Assembly (NCBI GenBank): GCA_905221605.1
Contig: CAJNDS010002586.1
Location: 1-25,000 of the forward strand
Direction: 5' to 3'
DNA from: Symbiodinium natans
Taxonomy: Eukaryota > Sar > Dinophyceae > Suessiales > Symbiodiniaceae
DNA length: 25,000 nt
In this document: positions 7,475 to 17,774 of the stretch, in pieces
Layout of the letters: the number at the start of each line of letters is the position of its first letter
How positions within the stretch are numbered: position 1 is the first letter of the stretch
Translations under genes and position numbers: made by a program
The notes under the pieces: generated by a model
What the model was told of the DNA's origin: nothing
The model's database searches: none
The model's input: the letters and a program-made list of their open reading frames with translations, nothing else

Positions 7475-9478
7475 CGGTCTTTCCGCAACCCCTCACTCAG
7501 CTGGGGGGAGGACCCCACTCTTCTGCTTATGAAACCTAATGAAAACCTCCCTAACCCCCCCCCTCCAGTACCTATTTTTCGGTCTTTCCGCAACCTGACC
7601 TGACCCCTCACTCAGCTGGGGGGGGGACCCCACTCTTCTGCTTCTGAAACCTAATGAAAACCTCCCTAACCCCTCTCCTCCAGTACCTATTTTTCGGTCT
7701 TTCCGCAACCCGACCTGACCCCTCACTCAGCTGGGGGGGGGACCCCACTCTTCTGCGAAACCTAATGAAAGCCTCCCTAACCCCCCCCCTCCAGTACCTA
7801 TTTTTCGGTCTTTCCGCAACCCGACCTGAGCCCTCACTCAGCTGGGGGGGGGACCCCACTCTTCTGCTTATGAAACCTAATGAAAACCTCCCTAACCCCC
7901 CCCCTCCAGTACCTATTTTTCGGTCTTTCCGCAACCCGACCTGACCCCTCACTCAGCTGGGGGGGGGACCCCACTCTTCTGCTTATGAAACCTAATGAAA
8001 ACCTCCCTAACCCCCCCCCTCCAGTACCTATTTTTCGGTCTTTCCGCAACCCGACCTGACCCCTCACTCAGCTGGGGGGGGGACCCCACTCTTCTGCTTA
8101 TGAAACCTAATGAAAACCTCCCTAACCCCCCCCCTCCAGTACCTATTTTTCGGTCTTTCCGCAACCCGACCTGACCCCTCACTCAGCTGGGGGGGGGGAC
8201 CCCACTCTTCTGCTTATGAAACCTAATGAAAACCTCCTAACCCCCCCCCTCCAGTACCTATTTTTCGGTCTTTCCGCAACCTGACCTGACCCCTCACTCA
8301 GCTGGGGGGGGGACCCCACTCTTCTGCGAAACCTAATGAAAACCTCCCTAACCGCCCCCTCCAGTACCTATTTTTCGGTCTTTCCGCAACCCGACCTGAC
8401 CCCTCACTCAGCTGGCGGGGGGACCCCACTCTTCTGCTTATGAAACCTAATGAAAACCTCCCCACCCCCCCCCCTCAAGTACCTATTTTGCGGTCTTTCC
8501 GCAACCTGACCTGACCCCTCACTCAGCTGGGGGGGGACCCCACTCTTCTGCTTGTGAAACCTAATGAAAACCCCCCCTCCAGTACCTATTTTTCGGTCTT
8601 TCCGCAACCCGACCTGACCCCTCACTCAGCTGGCGGGGGGACCCCACTCTTCTGCTTATGAAACCTAATGAAAACCTCCCCACCCCCCCCTTCCAGTACC
8701 TATTTTGCGGTCTTTCCGCAACCTGACCTGACCCCTCACTCAGCTGGGGGGGGGACCCCACTCTTCTGCTTGTGAAACCTAATGAAAACCCCCCCTCCAG
8801 TACCTATTTTTCGGTCTTTCCGCAACCCGACCTGACCCCTCACTCAGCTGGGGGGGGGACCCCACTCTTCTGCTTATGAAACCTAATGAAAACCTCCCTA
8901 ACCCCCCCCCCCCCCTCCAGTACCTATTTTCGGTCTCTCCGCAAACCTGACCTGACCCCTCACTCAGCTGGGGGGGGAACCCCACTCTTCTGCTTATGAA
9001 ACCTAATGAAAACCTCCCTAACCCCCCCCCCCCTCCAGACCTATTTGCGGTCTTTTCCGCAACCCGACCTGACCCCTCACTCAGCTGGGGGGGGGACCCC
9101 ACTCTTCTGCTTATGAAACCTAATGAAAAAACCTCCCTAACCCCCCCCCCCCCCCTTCCAGTACCTATTTTTCGGTCTCTCCGCAACCTGACCTGACCCC
9201 TCACTCAGCTGGGGGGGGAACCCCACTCTTCTGCTTATGAAACCTAATGAAAACCTCCCTAACCCCCCCCCCTCCAGTACCTATTTTGCGGTCTTTCCGC
9301 AACCCGACCTGACCCCTCACTCAGCTGGGGGGGGGACCCCACTCTTCTGCTTATGAAACCTAATGAAAACCTCCCTAACCCCCCCCCCCCTCCAGTACCT
9401 ATTTTTCGGTCTTTCCGCAACCTGACCTGACCCCTCACTCAGGCGGGACTGTGGGTTTCCCAGCAAAGCAAAGCATCT

Positions 9479-9573
9479 GAAATTGGTACCTGCGGGGGGG
9501 GGGGACTCCACTCTTCTGCTTATGAAACCTAATGAAAACCGCCCTAAAGCCCCCCCTCCAGTACCTATTTATC
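9479..9573. repeat. Foldback element at the right edge of the satellite
   Basis: The last unit has the same architecture as the first: GAAATTGGTACCTGC plus G11 (9479-9504) against C7 plus CTCCAGTACCTATTTATC (9550-9573). The preceding TTTCCCAGCAAAGCAAAGCA (9457-9476) matches TTTCCCAGTAAAGCAAAAAA at the left edge (7357-7376), so both ends share a segment absent from all inner units. Confidence 0.75.
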
Positions 9574-9600
9574 GGACCTGACCCTTCGCTCTTCTTATGA

Positions 9601-9840
9601 AACCTAGTAAGAGCCACCCCTGCCTTGCAATACCACTTTTAAGTTCGCACGGGGCCCATACTGGGCCTGTAATGTAAGCATCTTGCAAAATGCAGTTTGG
9701 CCTTGAGTGCACAACTAGTGCACAGCTGACTGCCCAACCGACTCCCGGTACCTATTTCTTACCCCCCCCCACTCTGACAAAATGGGTTTCGGAAATAAGT
9801 GGCACTCAGAGTAGCCCCCCCCCAGTGCCATTACGAGGGG
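9601..9840. repeat. Right flank of the satellite with a decayed related copy
   Basis: GGTACCTATTTCTTA (9747-9761) followed by a C run and ACTCTGACA is a further relative of the satellite. Its GGTACC motif is inverted relative to TAAAAAATAGGTACC at 7174-7188. TGGCACT (9800-9806) and AGTGCCA (9824-9830) form a small inverted repeat around another C run. Confidence 0.5.
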
Positions 9841-10529
9841 GCCACGAACTGTGATCTGATCTGCAATCTTGTCATTTGGTGCTCATTGCTTGGAGCTCGG
9901 CCAGTGCCAGTTGAATTGATCGAGGGCCGACGGATCCTGGCAGAGACGCCATGTCTGCTAAAATGTCCGAAAAAGAACATGTCTAGAACATGCAAGTCTG
10001 CGCGCAAAAGCTGAAGGGGATACTCGGAAACTCAAACGGCAGGATGCTAGGACTGCACGTAAAGGGCTCAAAAGGGGAATCGGATGCCAGCGCTGCTCGT
10101 TGCCAGGCTCCATGTCGTTGCCTTTGGAAAACCGCCTGGCTTGCAGTTGCGCTACCGTTGCAAAAAAACTAACAACACATGTGGAATACAAGGGGGGGGC
10201 AAAAAGGCTCTGCAATCCAGGGCGAGTTTGACTTTGACATTGTGCGCAGGCATCATGAAACCTTGCTGGACCCGCTTCCGCAATAATTGGAACTTACGTC
10301 CCAGCCTGACTGGCAGTGACTGCACGAGGTTGGTCTGCTTGGACCCATGCCTGTGATTCTGCTGCGACAACGTTTTCTTTTCTCTCAACATAGTGCTTCG
10401 TCGCATCACATACTGGACCTGCGTGCGCCAGCTATGTGCACCAAATCACGTTGTCTTGCTCCGTGGCCAAGAATGGATCAAAAGGGCCACGTACTTGAAA
10501 GAAACATGCCAGCCAACAGGTGTTCAAGA
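9841..10529. other. Low-copy sequence, no supported gene
   Basis: Mixed composition. Short open frames on both strands (for example + 10084-10356, - 9958-10215) overlap each other and are unrecognised. Confidence 0.4.
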
Positions 10530-10552
10530 ACACACACACACACACACACACT
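10530..10552. repeat. (CA)n microsatellite
   Basis: About eleven uninterrupted CA dinucleotides. Forward and reverse open frames crossing it are His/Thr or Cys/Val repeats and are not genes. Confidence 0.95.
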
Positions 10553-11674
10553 CTAGGCTTAGGCACCCCAAAAAGACGCCCAACCCAGAGCGCAAACACG
10601 TGCACATCAGATGGATCACAAAGCCGCACCATGAAAACAAATCACGAACACAAACAACTACAGATCCAGCGCAGTTCTGCGTCGCCAACTGCAATTCACG
10701 AGCACCGCAACCACAGCAACTCACCACGTTACCCCAACCCTCAAAACACCTATAAAGCCTAGGACGCCAAACACCTCAGTCCCCAACTCCAATGCTGGAT
10801 AGTCCAAACTCGTCACGTTCTCTGTCTTTTTGTTACCAACTCGACCGCCGGCCATTCCCAACTCGGCCGCCCTTGGTTCTCGACACGCCCCGGGCAACCC
10901 TGCCTGACACATCCAGGCTATACCTGGCTGCCACCAACTAGTCCCAGCAGCCGTCTTTCGGGGTGTGGCTGGAATTCAATGGTAACTTCAGATTAAAAGC
11001 TATTCCAAGCCGAGAGGTTTGCCTGCACTTCCACGGACCTTTCGAATTAAAACCGTTTGTAATCCGATTTCCAAAATGATTCCTTGCAAAATGTTCCCCT
11101 TCTTGGGGACCGATGACCGGAGCATCGGTGCAGCATTCAACTCGGCATGTAATCCGGAATACTTGCGTGTACAGGAGGGGCTTAAGGTAAAGCAACTCCG
11201 AGCGAACAAGCGGAGATGCAACGAAGAATATATGAGATCTATCCATTTCAGGCTTATTCAGGTGTTGTGTTTATGTGACAGAAAGATATGGCTATTCCGG
11301 GCATTTTGCCGCCACCTGCACTGCAGACACCACATCAGCGCCAACTTCTCCAAGTCTTGGAGAGAGCCCTGGATTGAACCGATTTTGTTGCGCTGGCCAG
11401 AATGGATTGACAACGATTTCAATCCAGAGCTCGACAACGACAAGCCGTAGGAATGGCTTGAAATTGAATTTAACCCGAAGTTCGAATCGACTTCCAGCCA
11501 TTCTCCCGTCTTCCGCTGCAGACTTGCGACTATGAGGATCCCGCGTTTTCGTTCCGCACACGCATGTTCGCTCGTTCAAGGGTCTTGACCTGGGGGGAGG
11601 TTTTTTTTCTCCTAGGTCTGGCTCTCCTTTTTTCCTTTCCCTAGGTCTGGCTCGACACCTCGGCGGTCGACGGG
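10553..11674. other. Low-copy sequence with two hairpins, no supported gene
   Basis: From about 10560 to 10790 the + strand is C/A-rich. The open frame at 11019-11450 (+, 143 codons) has no recognised domain, and its end overlaps an inverted repeat. CTGGATTGAA (11369-11378) pairs with TTCAATCCAG (11418-11427). GAATGGCT (11451-11458) pairs with AGCCATTC (11496-11503), with imperfect pairing extending inwards. A 14-bp direct repeat, CCTAGGTCTGGCTC, occurs at 11611-11624 and 11640-11653 beside pyrimidine tracts. Confidence 0.45.
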
Positions 11675-12240
11675 CTGTAAATACTGTAATTTGTTTGCAG
11701 TGTCTTGCGCATTTGGAGCTCCTGAATCATTGCAAAAACCTGAAAATCATGGTATTATGCACGTTCGCCTGCTTAACATGCAGGCACCGAATCAGAGCAA
11801 TTACAGCAGTCACCGTTTTTTTAATACGCCTTTAAATATTGCGATTTGCTGCTGAATCATTGCAGAAACGGCAAAAAGAGCTGTAAATCATGGTATTTCT
11901 GTACGTTCGCCTGATTGACAGTGCGCCGAATCCTAGCAATTGCAGCATTCACGGGCTGTTCGTGCACTGTAAATACTGCAATTTGCAAACTTTTCCGCGT
12001 TTCGAAATCCTCAATCATTGCAAAAATTGGAAAAACTGTTAAATCATGGTATTTCTGCACGTTCGACTGCTCGACAGTGCGCAAAATCCTAGCAGCTAGC
12101 AATTACAGCATGCACGGGCCTTTAACACGTTTAAATACTATCATGAGTTTTTTTCTGCGTTTCGAGCTCCTGAATCATTGCAAAAACCGCACCAATGCAC
12201 CAAATCTTAGAAATTACACATTCATTGGCTGTTGATGCGC
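11675..12240. repeat. Diverged satellite of about 155 bp, four copies
   Basis: Copies start near 11675, 11830, 11967 and 12130. Shared landmarks in order are CTGTAAATACTGCAATTTGC, CTGAATCATTGCAAAAAC, AAATCATGGTATTTCTGC, ACGTTCGCCTGCTTGACAG, CCGAATCCTAGCAATTACAG and CACGGGCTGTT. Copy 2 lacks about 15 bases before CTGAATCATTG. Copy 4 lacks the ATCATGGTATT...GACAG part. No coding frame persists across copies (minus 11857-12102 and plus 11915-12235 are repeat translations). Confidence 0.85.
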
Positions 12241-12314
12241 CTTAACTAAAATCGCGCCAAACCCTGGCAACAGTACTGACGGACGCTAATTTCAATTTCG
12301 ACTCCTTTCATAAA

Positions 12315-12430
12315 AACACACACATACACACATACACATAGACATACACACATACACACATACATACCTACATACCTACATACCTACATACCTACATGCA
12401 TACATACACACACATATACATATGTATATT
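12315..12430. repeat. CATA/CATACCTA microsatellite
   Basis: CA and CATACA units pass into four to five copies of the 8-mer TACATACC, then back to CATACA and a TATATGTATAT tail. Confidence 0.95.
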
Positions 12431-12445
12431 ATTGCAAGCAGCAAT

Positions 12446-12605
12446 GCAAAAAACAATGCTCACACAGCTTTTGAAAAAGGATTCATATGCTTTGAAGCAA
12501 GCTTGCAGCCCCCCCCCCCCCCTTTGCAAACACAATGATCGCATGATGGGTTGAAAAAGATTCATATTAAGCTTTGAAGCACGTTTGCACGGCTTTCAAA
12601 AAGGG
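12446..12605. repeat. 80-bp tandem duplication carrying C14 and G12 runs
   Basis: TTGAAAAAGGATTCATATGC...TTTGAAGCAAGCTTGCA (from 12471) recurs as TTGAAAAAGATTCATATTAA...TTTGAAGCACGTTTGCA (from 12551), and ACAATG precedes both by a similar distance. Copy 1 ends in C14 (12509-12522). Copy 2 is followed by G12 (12603-12614), so the two homopolymers could pair. Confidence 0.75.
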
Positions 12606-12616
12606 GGGGGGGGGTT

Positions 12617-12916
12617 GGGGGCGCAACTGAATTGCAACATTCCGTACCCCACGTGTTTAGCCTGGCTTGTCCGAAACATCATCCAAGCCTGTTCGTGGAA
12701 ACGGTGCTTTTCCATCCGCAAGTTGCATTCGTTTTTGCGCCGGATATGTTGCAGCGCCAAGAAAATCGTTCCAATCTAGCACATGCCGGTGTTGAGGTTC
12801 CCAAGCACAAAGTTATTACCTTCTTGTCTGTCTTTTTGCAGAAGTTCTGCCACATCTGGTTGATTTTGATTGGTTGACGGATCGATGGAACACTTATTGA
12901 GCAGCGCCGAAGGTAG
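12617..12916. other. No gene seen
   Basis: Mixed-composition sequence between the tandem duplication and the CA array. Two overlapping short forward frames (12585-12779 and 12632-12877) are unrecognised. I see no repeats or RNA signatures. Confidence 0.4.
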
Positions 12917-13129
12917 CGCATGCACGCACAGGTGCATGCACATACGCACCCACGCATGCGCGCACGCACGCACCCTTGCACCCACACAAACACACCGACA
13001 CAGACACAGACACAGACACACACACACACAGACACACAGACACACAGACACACACAGACACACACAGACACACACAGACACACACAGACACACAGACACA
13101 CACACAGAGACACACAGAGACACACAGAC

Positions 13130-13196
<67 letters not shown>
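12917..13196. repeat. Long CA/CAGA array with alternating CG/CA head
   Basis: Starts with an alternating purine-pyrimidine stretch (CACGCATGCGCGCACGCACG) that is prone to Z-DNA, including a perfect hairpin GCATGCAC (12918-12925) / GTGCATGC (12932-12939). It continues into CACACAGA-type units and ends in pure (CA)n to about 13194. All open frames through it are simple Cys/Val or Thr/His repeats. Confidence 0.95.
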
Positions 13197-13198
<2 letters not shown>

Positions 13199-13336
13199 GG
13201 CACCTGGCTCGGCCCACATGCGGAATGCTCGAAGCATTTGAAGGTCGCCTGGAAGCATTAACTACGATTTTCGGGTGCTGTCCCCTCAAGCCAAAAAGAA
13301 GCAAGCGCATGAGGCAAAGCGCATGAACACGCTGTC

Positions 13337-13444
13337 CTGTGTGTGTGTATGGATGGGCGGGCGGCTCTGTGTGTGTGTGTTTACATGTGTGCGCACGTGT
13401 ACGTGTGTGTGTGTGTGTTGTGTCTGTGGGTGGGTGGGTGGGTA
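13337..13444. repeat. GT-rich microsatellite
   Basis: GTGTGT runs broken by GGCGGGC, ACATGTGTGCGCACGTGTAC and a (GGGT)n end. It is in inverse orientation to the CA array 140 bp upstream. Confidence 0.9.
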
Positions 13445-13945
13445 GACCCACTACTTTTCGCAGGTGGCGTGAAATATGTGCCTCTCGACGTTGAAAGGCT
13501 ACTTTTCGCCTACGGGCTGGGCCGGTGATGGCTGATTTTGCTCCATCGCTGCCCTTGAATGGGCCGATGGTTGGTGCACGCAACTTTGACGCAGATGAGT
13601 CGCTGCAATTTGCTGTGCCAAGGCAGTTCACAGCGAGCACCACGAACTTTCTTGCAGCAGTTCTACTCGAGGCCTGTGGCGACTGTTGTGCAGTAGATAG
13701 GAGTACTTCCTTCTTGCTGTCTTTGGTGACTTTACACTCAAGGGGGCGTGTCGAAACATGACCCTACTTTCCCTTGAGACTTTGCGACGATTTGGCTCAA
13801 GCCTGGACTTTGGTCCACGACAAAAGGTGTGGGTGGTGCGAACTTTAAGGGTTCAGTAAGTTAGGCTGAAATTGAGTGAGTCTTGCACGCTACTTCAGAG
13901 TAGTTTGTGGTGATTCTCGCTCTAGTGATCTCTAGTGTACTTTCG
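13445..13945. other. Low-copy sequence, no supported gene
   Basis: The forward open frame at 13525-13761 (78 codons, starting MMADFAPSLP) has reasonable composition but no recognised domain. The minus strand is also open through the first part. No repeats seen. Confidence 0.35.
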
Positions 13946-14031
13946 CATGTGTGGGTGTGTGTGGGTGCGTGTGGGTGTGGGGGGGTGGGTTGGGTGGATG
14001 GCTGGTGGGTGGTTGGGTGGATGGGTGGGTC
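13946..14031. repeat. GGGTG-rich tract, G-quadruplex-prone
   Basis: Repeated GGGTGTGT, GGGGGGGTGGG and GGGTGGATGGGTGGG motifs give many G3+ runs with short loops on the + strand. Frames through it are Val/Gly/Trp repeats. Confidence 0.85.
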
Positions 14032-17000
14032 GCGCGCACGCACCCCAATTTGGCTTCTCTTCACATGTTTAGACAAACATGTTCAGACAAACCTTGTCAG
14101 ATGTTCCATGACTCTGGTACTCCTGTGCTGTATGAAGCAGGCAAAACTGTCACTGCTCTTGACACACACTGTGGCTGGCCTCACTTGGTTAGTCTCCAAG
14201 TTGGAAGAAACAGATGGTCGCCTCACCGAAAGCTTGCCCCAACCTTGACCTACGAAAGATCGACCTTGCTCATGAACTTTGCATGTCTTCGATTTAAGTC
14301 GTACTCCCTCATTCAAGCCCTGTGGCCTTTCCCTACAAAATCCGAGCTTCATGCACAGCGCTGGTTACCAGGAAGCTGGCCGTGAGCTCTGGTGCGAAGG
14401 GATTGAACCTGGAAGCTCCTCCTTGAGCAGAGTTGGATAGTTGGATTTGGAGATTAATGCATTTGTTCGCGAAACATATGCGAATTATGCGGACTACAAT
14501 GCTACGAGTACAGGACATGTTTTGCCAAAGCGTGCCAAGCATGGTCAGGTCTAAACTCCTCAAGGTTGTCGGCCAGAACATCTTCCTTCGACTCTGCAAA
14601 CGTTGCCATGCTAAAAAGCCACTTACCACCTCATGCTACCAGGCATAGTATGGCACAGTATGGCACAGTATGGCATAGTGCAGGGGCGGAGAGACATCTC
14701 GGATTGCCACCACGTACCACGTCACCACTTTGCTCTCAAAATTTGCGGCCCCTGCTTGTACTGGACATACGACATGCCATGTCTGATTGTTTTTCTCTTG
14801 GGGGGCGAGCTGTGAGAAACGCGTAAAGTTGCAGTGTGTTACTACCTGACGTTACCTGTATATGTTGATGCAAGGAATCTGTGCTCCAGACCTTCGAGCG
14901 GATCAGCGCTCTCTCCCAAAAGCGCTCGTTGCTTGGCAAGTGCTCCTTGGCAGCTTCATGTTGAGCAGACTTTTCACCTGCACCGCAGGCCTTATAGTTT
15001 CCAACATGTGCTTGGGATTGCTTGGGAACCATACCATTCAAGATCTCAACATGCGGAGCCCTCCCTGCACGATGCGCGTGCCGACATACGGACCTCGTGT
15101 TGCAGAAACGGCTCTCCCTGTGGTGGGGCTTGCAGAACATCTCTACAACTGATGCTCAAAGGATTGAAGCTTGGAAGCCCGATCCCAGGCCGTAGCAGTG
15201 TTCGCCAAGGCCGGATATGTTGCAGCAAGCGTCTGCATCATTGTGAAGCGTGTGCACTTGTGAAGCCTCGCAAGGCAAGCTCTCATTCAGCAATCCTGTA
15301 TATGGCCAATGCATCAAACTTCCCAGCCACGCCCTCCGAGATTGAAAGCACTGGCTGTCCCGATCATTCTACTTTTGCCGCTTAGCCGGCTTATGTCTGA
15401 AATTGTCTGAACCTTGGGTGTGCTGCCCTCCTCAGGCTGCACTCGACTTTCCTCGGCAAAGGCTGACACGAGGACTTCAGCGACTTTGAGTGCGTCGTGT
15501 GTAACAGGTGTGCACGTGCGCCAGCGAGTTTGGGGAGTGAGGCTGCAAGTGCACGTCGGAAGTATAGCCGTGTATATGTGCTTGGCTCACGATGAGGGTT
15601 TCGATGTCCTTGCAAGAATGCAAGCAGTACTTATAGAATCCAAAGAATGCAGGGGAAAGAACGTGGAGATAGGGAACGTGGAGATAGGAGTCGGCAACTC
15701 CTCGCAGCAAAGCATCGTACTTCTTGATCACCTTCCAGCGGAAAAAGACGATTGCGCCAGCGATGGCCCTCAGCGTCTAGCGTCTGCCAACACAAAGTTT
15801 GTATCACCGAGTCATGTCAACATCTGTCATCGCATTCGTGCGCCGATGCCCTCTGTCTTGCAAAAAACAGTCCTAACAAAAGTCCTCTCGCCTCCTCAGC
15901 GAGGCAACAAAGTTGACGGCAGGGACTAATCCTCATCTCAAAAATGTGCCAAAAGCGTTTTCGTTTACGAACGTTCGATGCTCTTCTCCGAAGATTTACA
16001 GGTGTCATCGTGCCCACGATAGACAAAATTCGTCGACACTGCTACCGTGGCAGAAGATACAAACAAGATGCACTGATCATGGCCCTCGCACTGACTGATG
16101 CCTGCAGCCTGTGCTGGCTTGGAATTGTTGAAACCAATGCGGTGGAAGGCTGCGAAGCGAACAAGGACAAACCTAAAAGTGGATCTCTGAGCCGAGCACG
16201 GTAACACCGGTAAAACGGTAAAAGCAAACAGCCGACTGCACGCGGTAAAACAGCACAAAGAAAGAGAAAAAAGAACAACGTGCAAAAGTGTGGTTGCCTA
16301 GGCGACCATGACACAAACGGTACAGCGGGAGACCCCGCAACAAACATGATTGTGATTCTTGCAAGGGTCGTAACAAAACTTGTTTTCCCCTTCATGAGAA
16401 CCCAACCCGGTAACCGAGACCAGCTTCGAAAAGGGTAGCTGAACCGGTCAGTGCACAGTGCCCAAGAAACTATTTTGCGTTCTGTACTGTATCGTCCCCC
16501 GGCCAGCGGGCTGGGTCAAACTCGGAAGGCCCTGCAAGCTGCAGCAACAGATGACTCTGTTATGACTTCGTCTTGCCACTCTTTGATTTCAATAATCACA
16601 AGAAAGTGTTCTGACTTCGAGCTGAAAGCATCAAACTTTAAAAAAGAAGGGTCCTCGGACCGGGCAAAACGGTACAAGCAGCGAAAAGCGGCAAAGGTAC
16701 TTGGGAGTACAACGTGTATGACAAGGCACAACGGGCTGTTGGTGTGGCATGTGTTGGCTGTGCACATTCACATTCTTCCCACGGGGAACCAACCGCTCTT
16801 CCCGCGATCCCGACCCCGAAGATTTGCCGGCGAAATGAGTTGTCTGGGTCCTTCGCAGTTGGCCTGCGTTAGCATTCGAACATTACCGTCCTTCAGCCGC
16901 ACATTCTCAGAGTGCCCTGTGCAAACATCTAATTAATGACTGATCACGTTCACGGAATTTGGGTAGCATGGCTTGGCTTGTACTGCCGAAATGGCTCAAC

Positions 17001-17664
17001 TACCTGACTGTGGCTGGTGAAGGTAAGGCTCCGGTGCCACGCAAGGTCTACGCAAGCTGCTGTTGAACGTGCTGCAACATTCGATCGAGAGAGGACACAC
17101 TGAGGATTGCTGCAGCATATCACGTTGACGTCCACGCTGCTTACTACTTGGAGTTCGTGCTCGTAGCTGGTGGATGATGGACAAACAGACGGAAGCCAAA
17201 GAACTTCTTGCAAATCCATGGGGGCATGCGCACGACCACAGTCCAATCTGGCAAAACGGATAGTACTTAATGAAGAAGCATCTATCCCATCAGAACTTCC
17301 ATTGTTCAACCACAAGCGCACAAGCGCCAGCCATGAAGCATTTTGAGCATGAAGCTGACTCAGTTGACTGGTCTCCCCCATTAACGCATACGACGAGCGA
17401 CGCCAAGAACAGCACGATGCCGGTGATGATTCCTCCAGGGTTAACTCTCCCGGCTACAGGGGTTCCGAGCTGCGCTCTAAATTCTAAAAGTACGAGTCAG
17501 GCTGGAAATTGGTTTGGCAAGGGGTCGTCCTGCAATGGCTCCAGCTGGCAATCCGAAGTACACCTGCTGGAACCTGGCACGGCAAGAACGCAGCCCCTCT
17601 CCAAAGCTCCTTTGACAAAACCAAAGAACATGCCCCCTCTGTTGCCGCGCAGGATGCCGAGCTA
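14032..17664. other. Low-copy sequence, no supported gene
   Basis: Largest stretch without an obvious repeat. Forward open frames occur at 14834-15385 (183 codons), 15414-15929 (171), 15944-16204 (86) and 16451-16936 (161). None has a domain, signal or motif I recognise, and antisense frames overlap most of them. The 86-codon frame has basic helical character (FDALLRRFTG..., KIRRHCYRGRRYKQDAL) and would be my first pick for an exon, at low confidence. Small repeats: AGTATGGCAC three times at 14647-14676; GAACGTGGAGATAGG twice at 15659-15688; CGGTAAAA-like motifs four times around 16203-16250. Confidence 0.35.
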
Positions 17665-17774
17665 GAACAGAGCAGAGGGGGAGAGGAGGGGGAGGGGAGT
17701 GGGAAGCAGGGGAGAAGGGCAGAGGGGAGGGGGAGCGCGAAGGAGCGAAGGAGAGGGCAAGGGGGGAGGAGGGT
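17665..17774. repeat. Polypurine tract, G-quadruplex-prone
   Basis: About 110 bases of nearly pure G/A on the + strand with many GGGG/GGGGG runs separated by A, AG or GA. It suits G-quadruplex formation, and triplex formation in part. The forward frame through it is Glu/Gly/Arg low complexity. Confidence 0.9.

Larger units (their letters stand above)
7316..9600. repeat. 115-bp satellite array, 19 copies
   Basis: Nineteen copies of GACCCCACTCTTCTGC (first at about 7406, last, as GACTCC, at about 9504) mark a tandem array with a usual period of 115 bp. A unit runs: CTGACCCCTCACTCAGCTG, G run of 6-9, ACCCCACTCTTCTGC, TTATGAAACCTAATGAAAAC, CTCCCTAA, C run, CTCCAGTACCTATTTTTCGG, TCTTTCCGCAACC. 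Because 115 is 3x38+1, the frame shifts each unit; the minus-strand frames of 66-141 codons are repeat translations, not genes. Seventeen inner units are short. The first and last are about 60 bp longer. Confidence 0.97.

Noticed and set aside
7316-9600. CRISPR-like array
   Set aside because: The whole 115-bp unit is repeated with no unique spacers, and the context is eukaryotic.
7333-9617. Family of minus-strand frames starting MRGQVGLRKDRKIG
   Set aside because: Each is a read-through of the 115-bp satellite. The unit length shifts frame every copy, and the stops fall at fixed repeat positions.
11369-11385. Possible tRNA B box on the minus strand (GGTTCAATCC)
   Set aside because: The T stem does not pair, and no A box or acceptor stem is found at the right distance.
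12894-13643. 249-codon minus-strand frame through the CA array
   Set aside because: The long middle is Cys/Val dinucleotide translation, and the flanking parts are unrecognised.
14395-14410. Second B-box-like match on the minus strand (GGTTCAATCC)
   Set aside because: T-stem pairing is weak and no D arm or anticodon arm can be drawn upstream.
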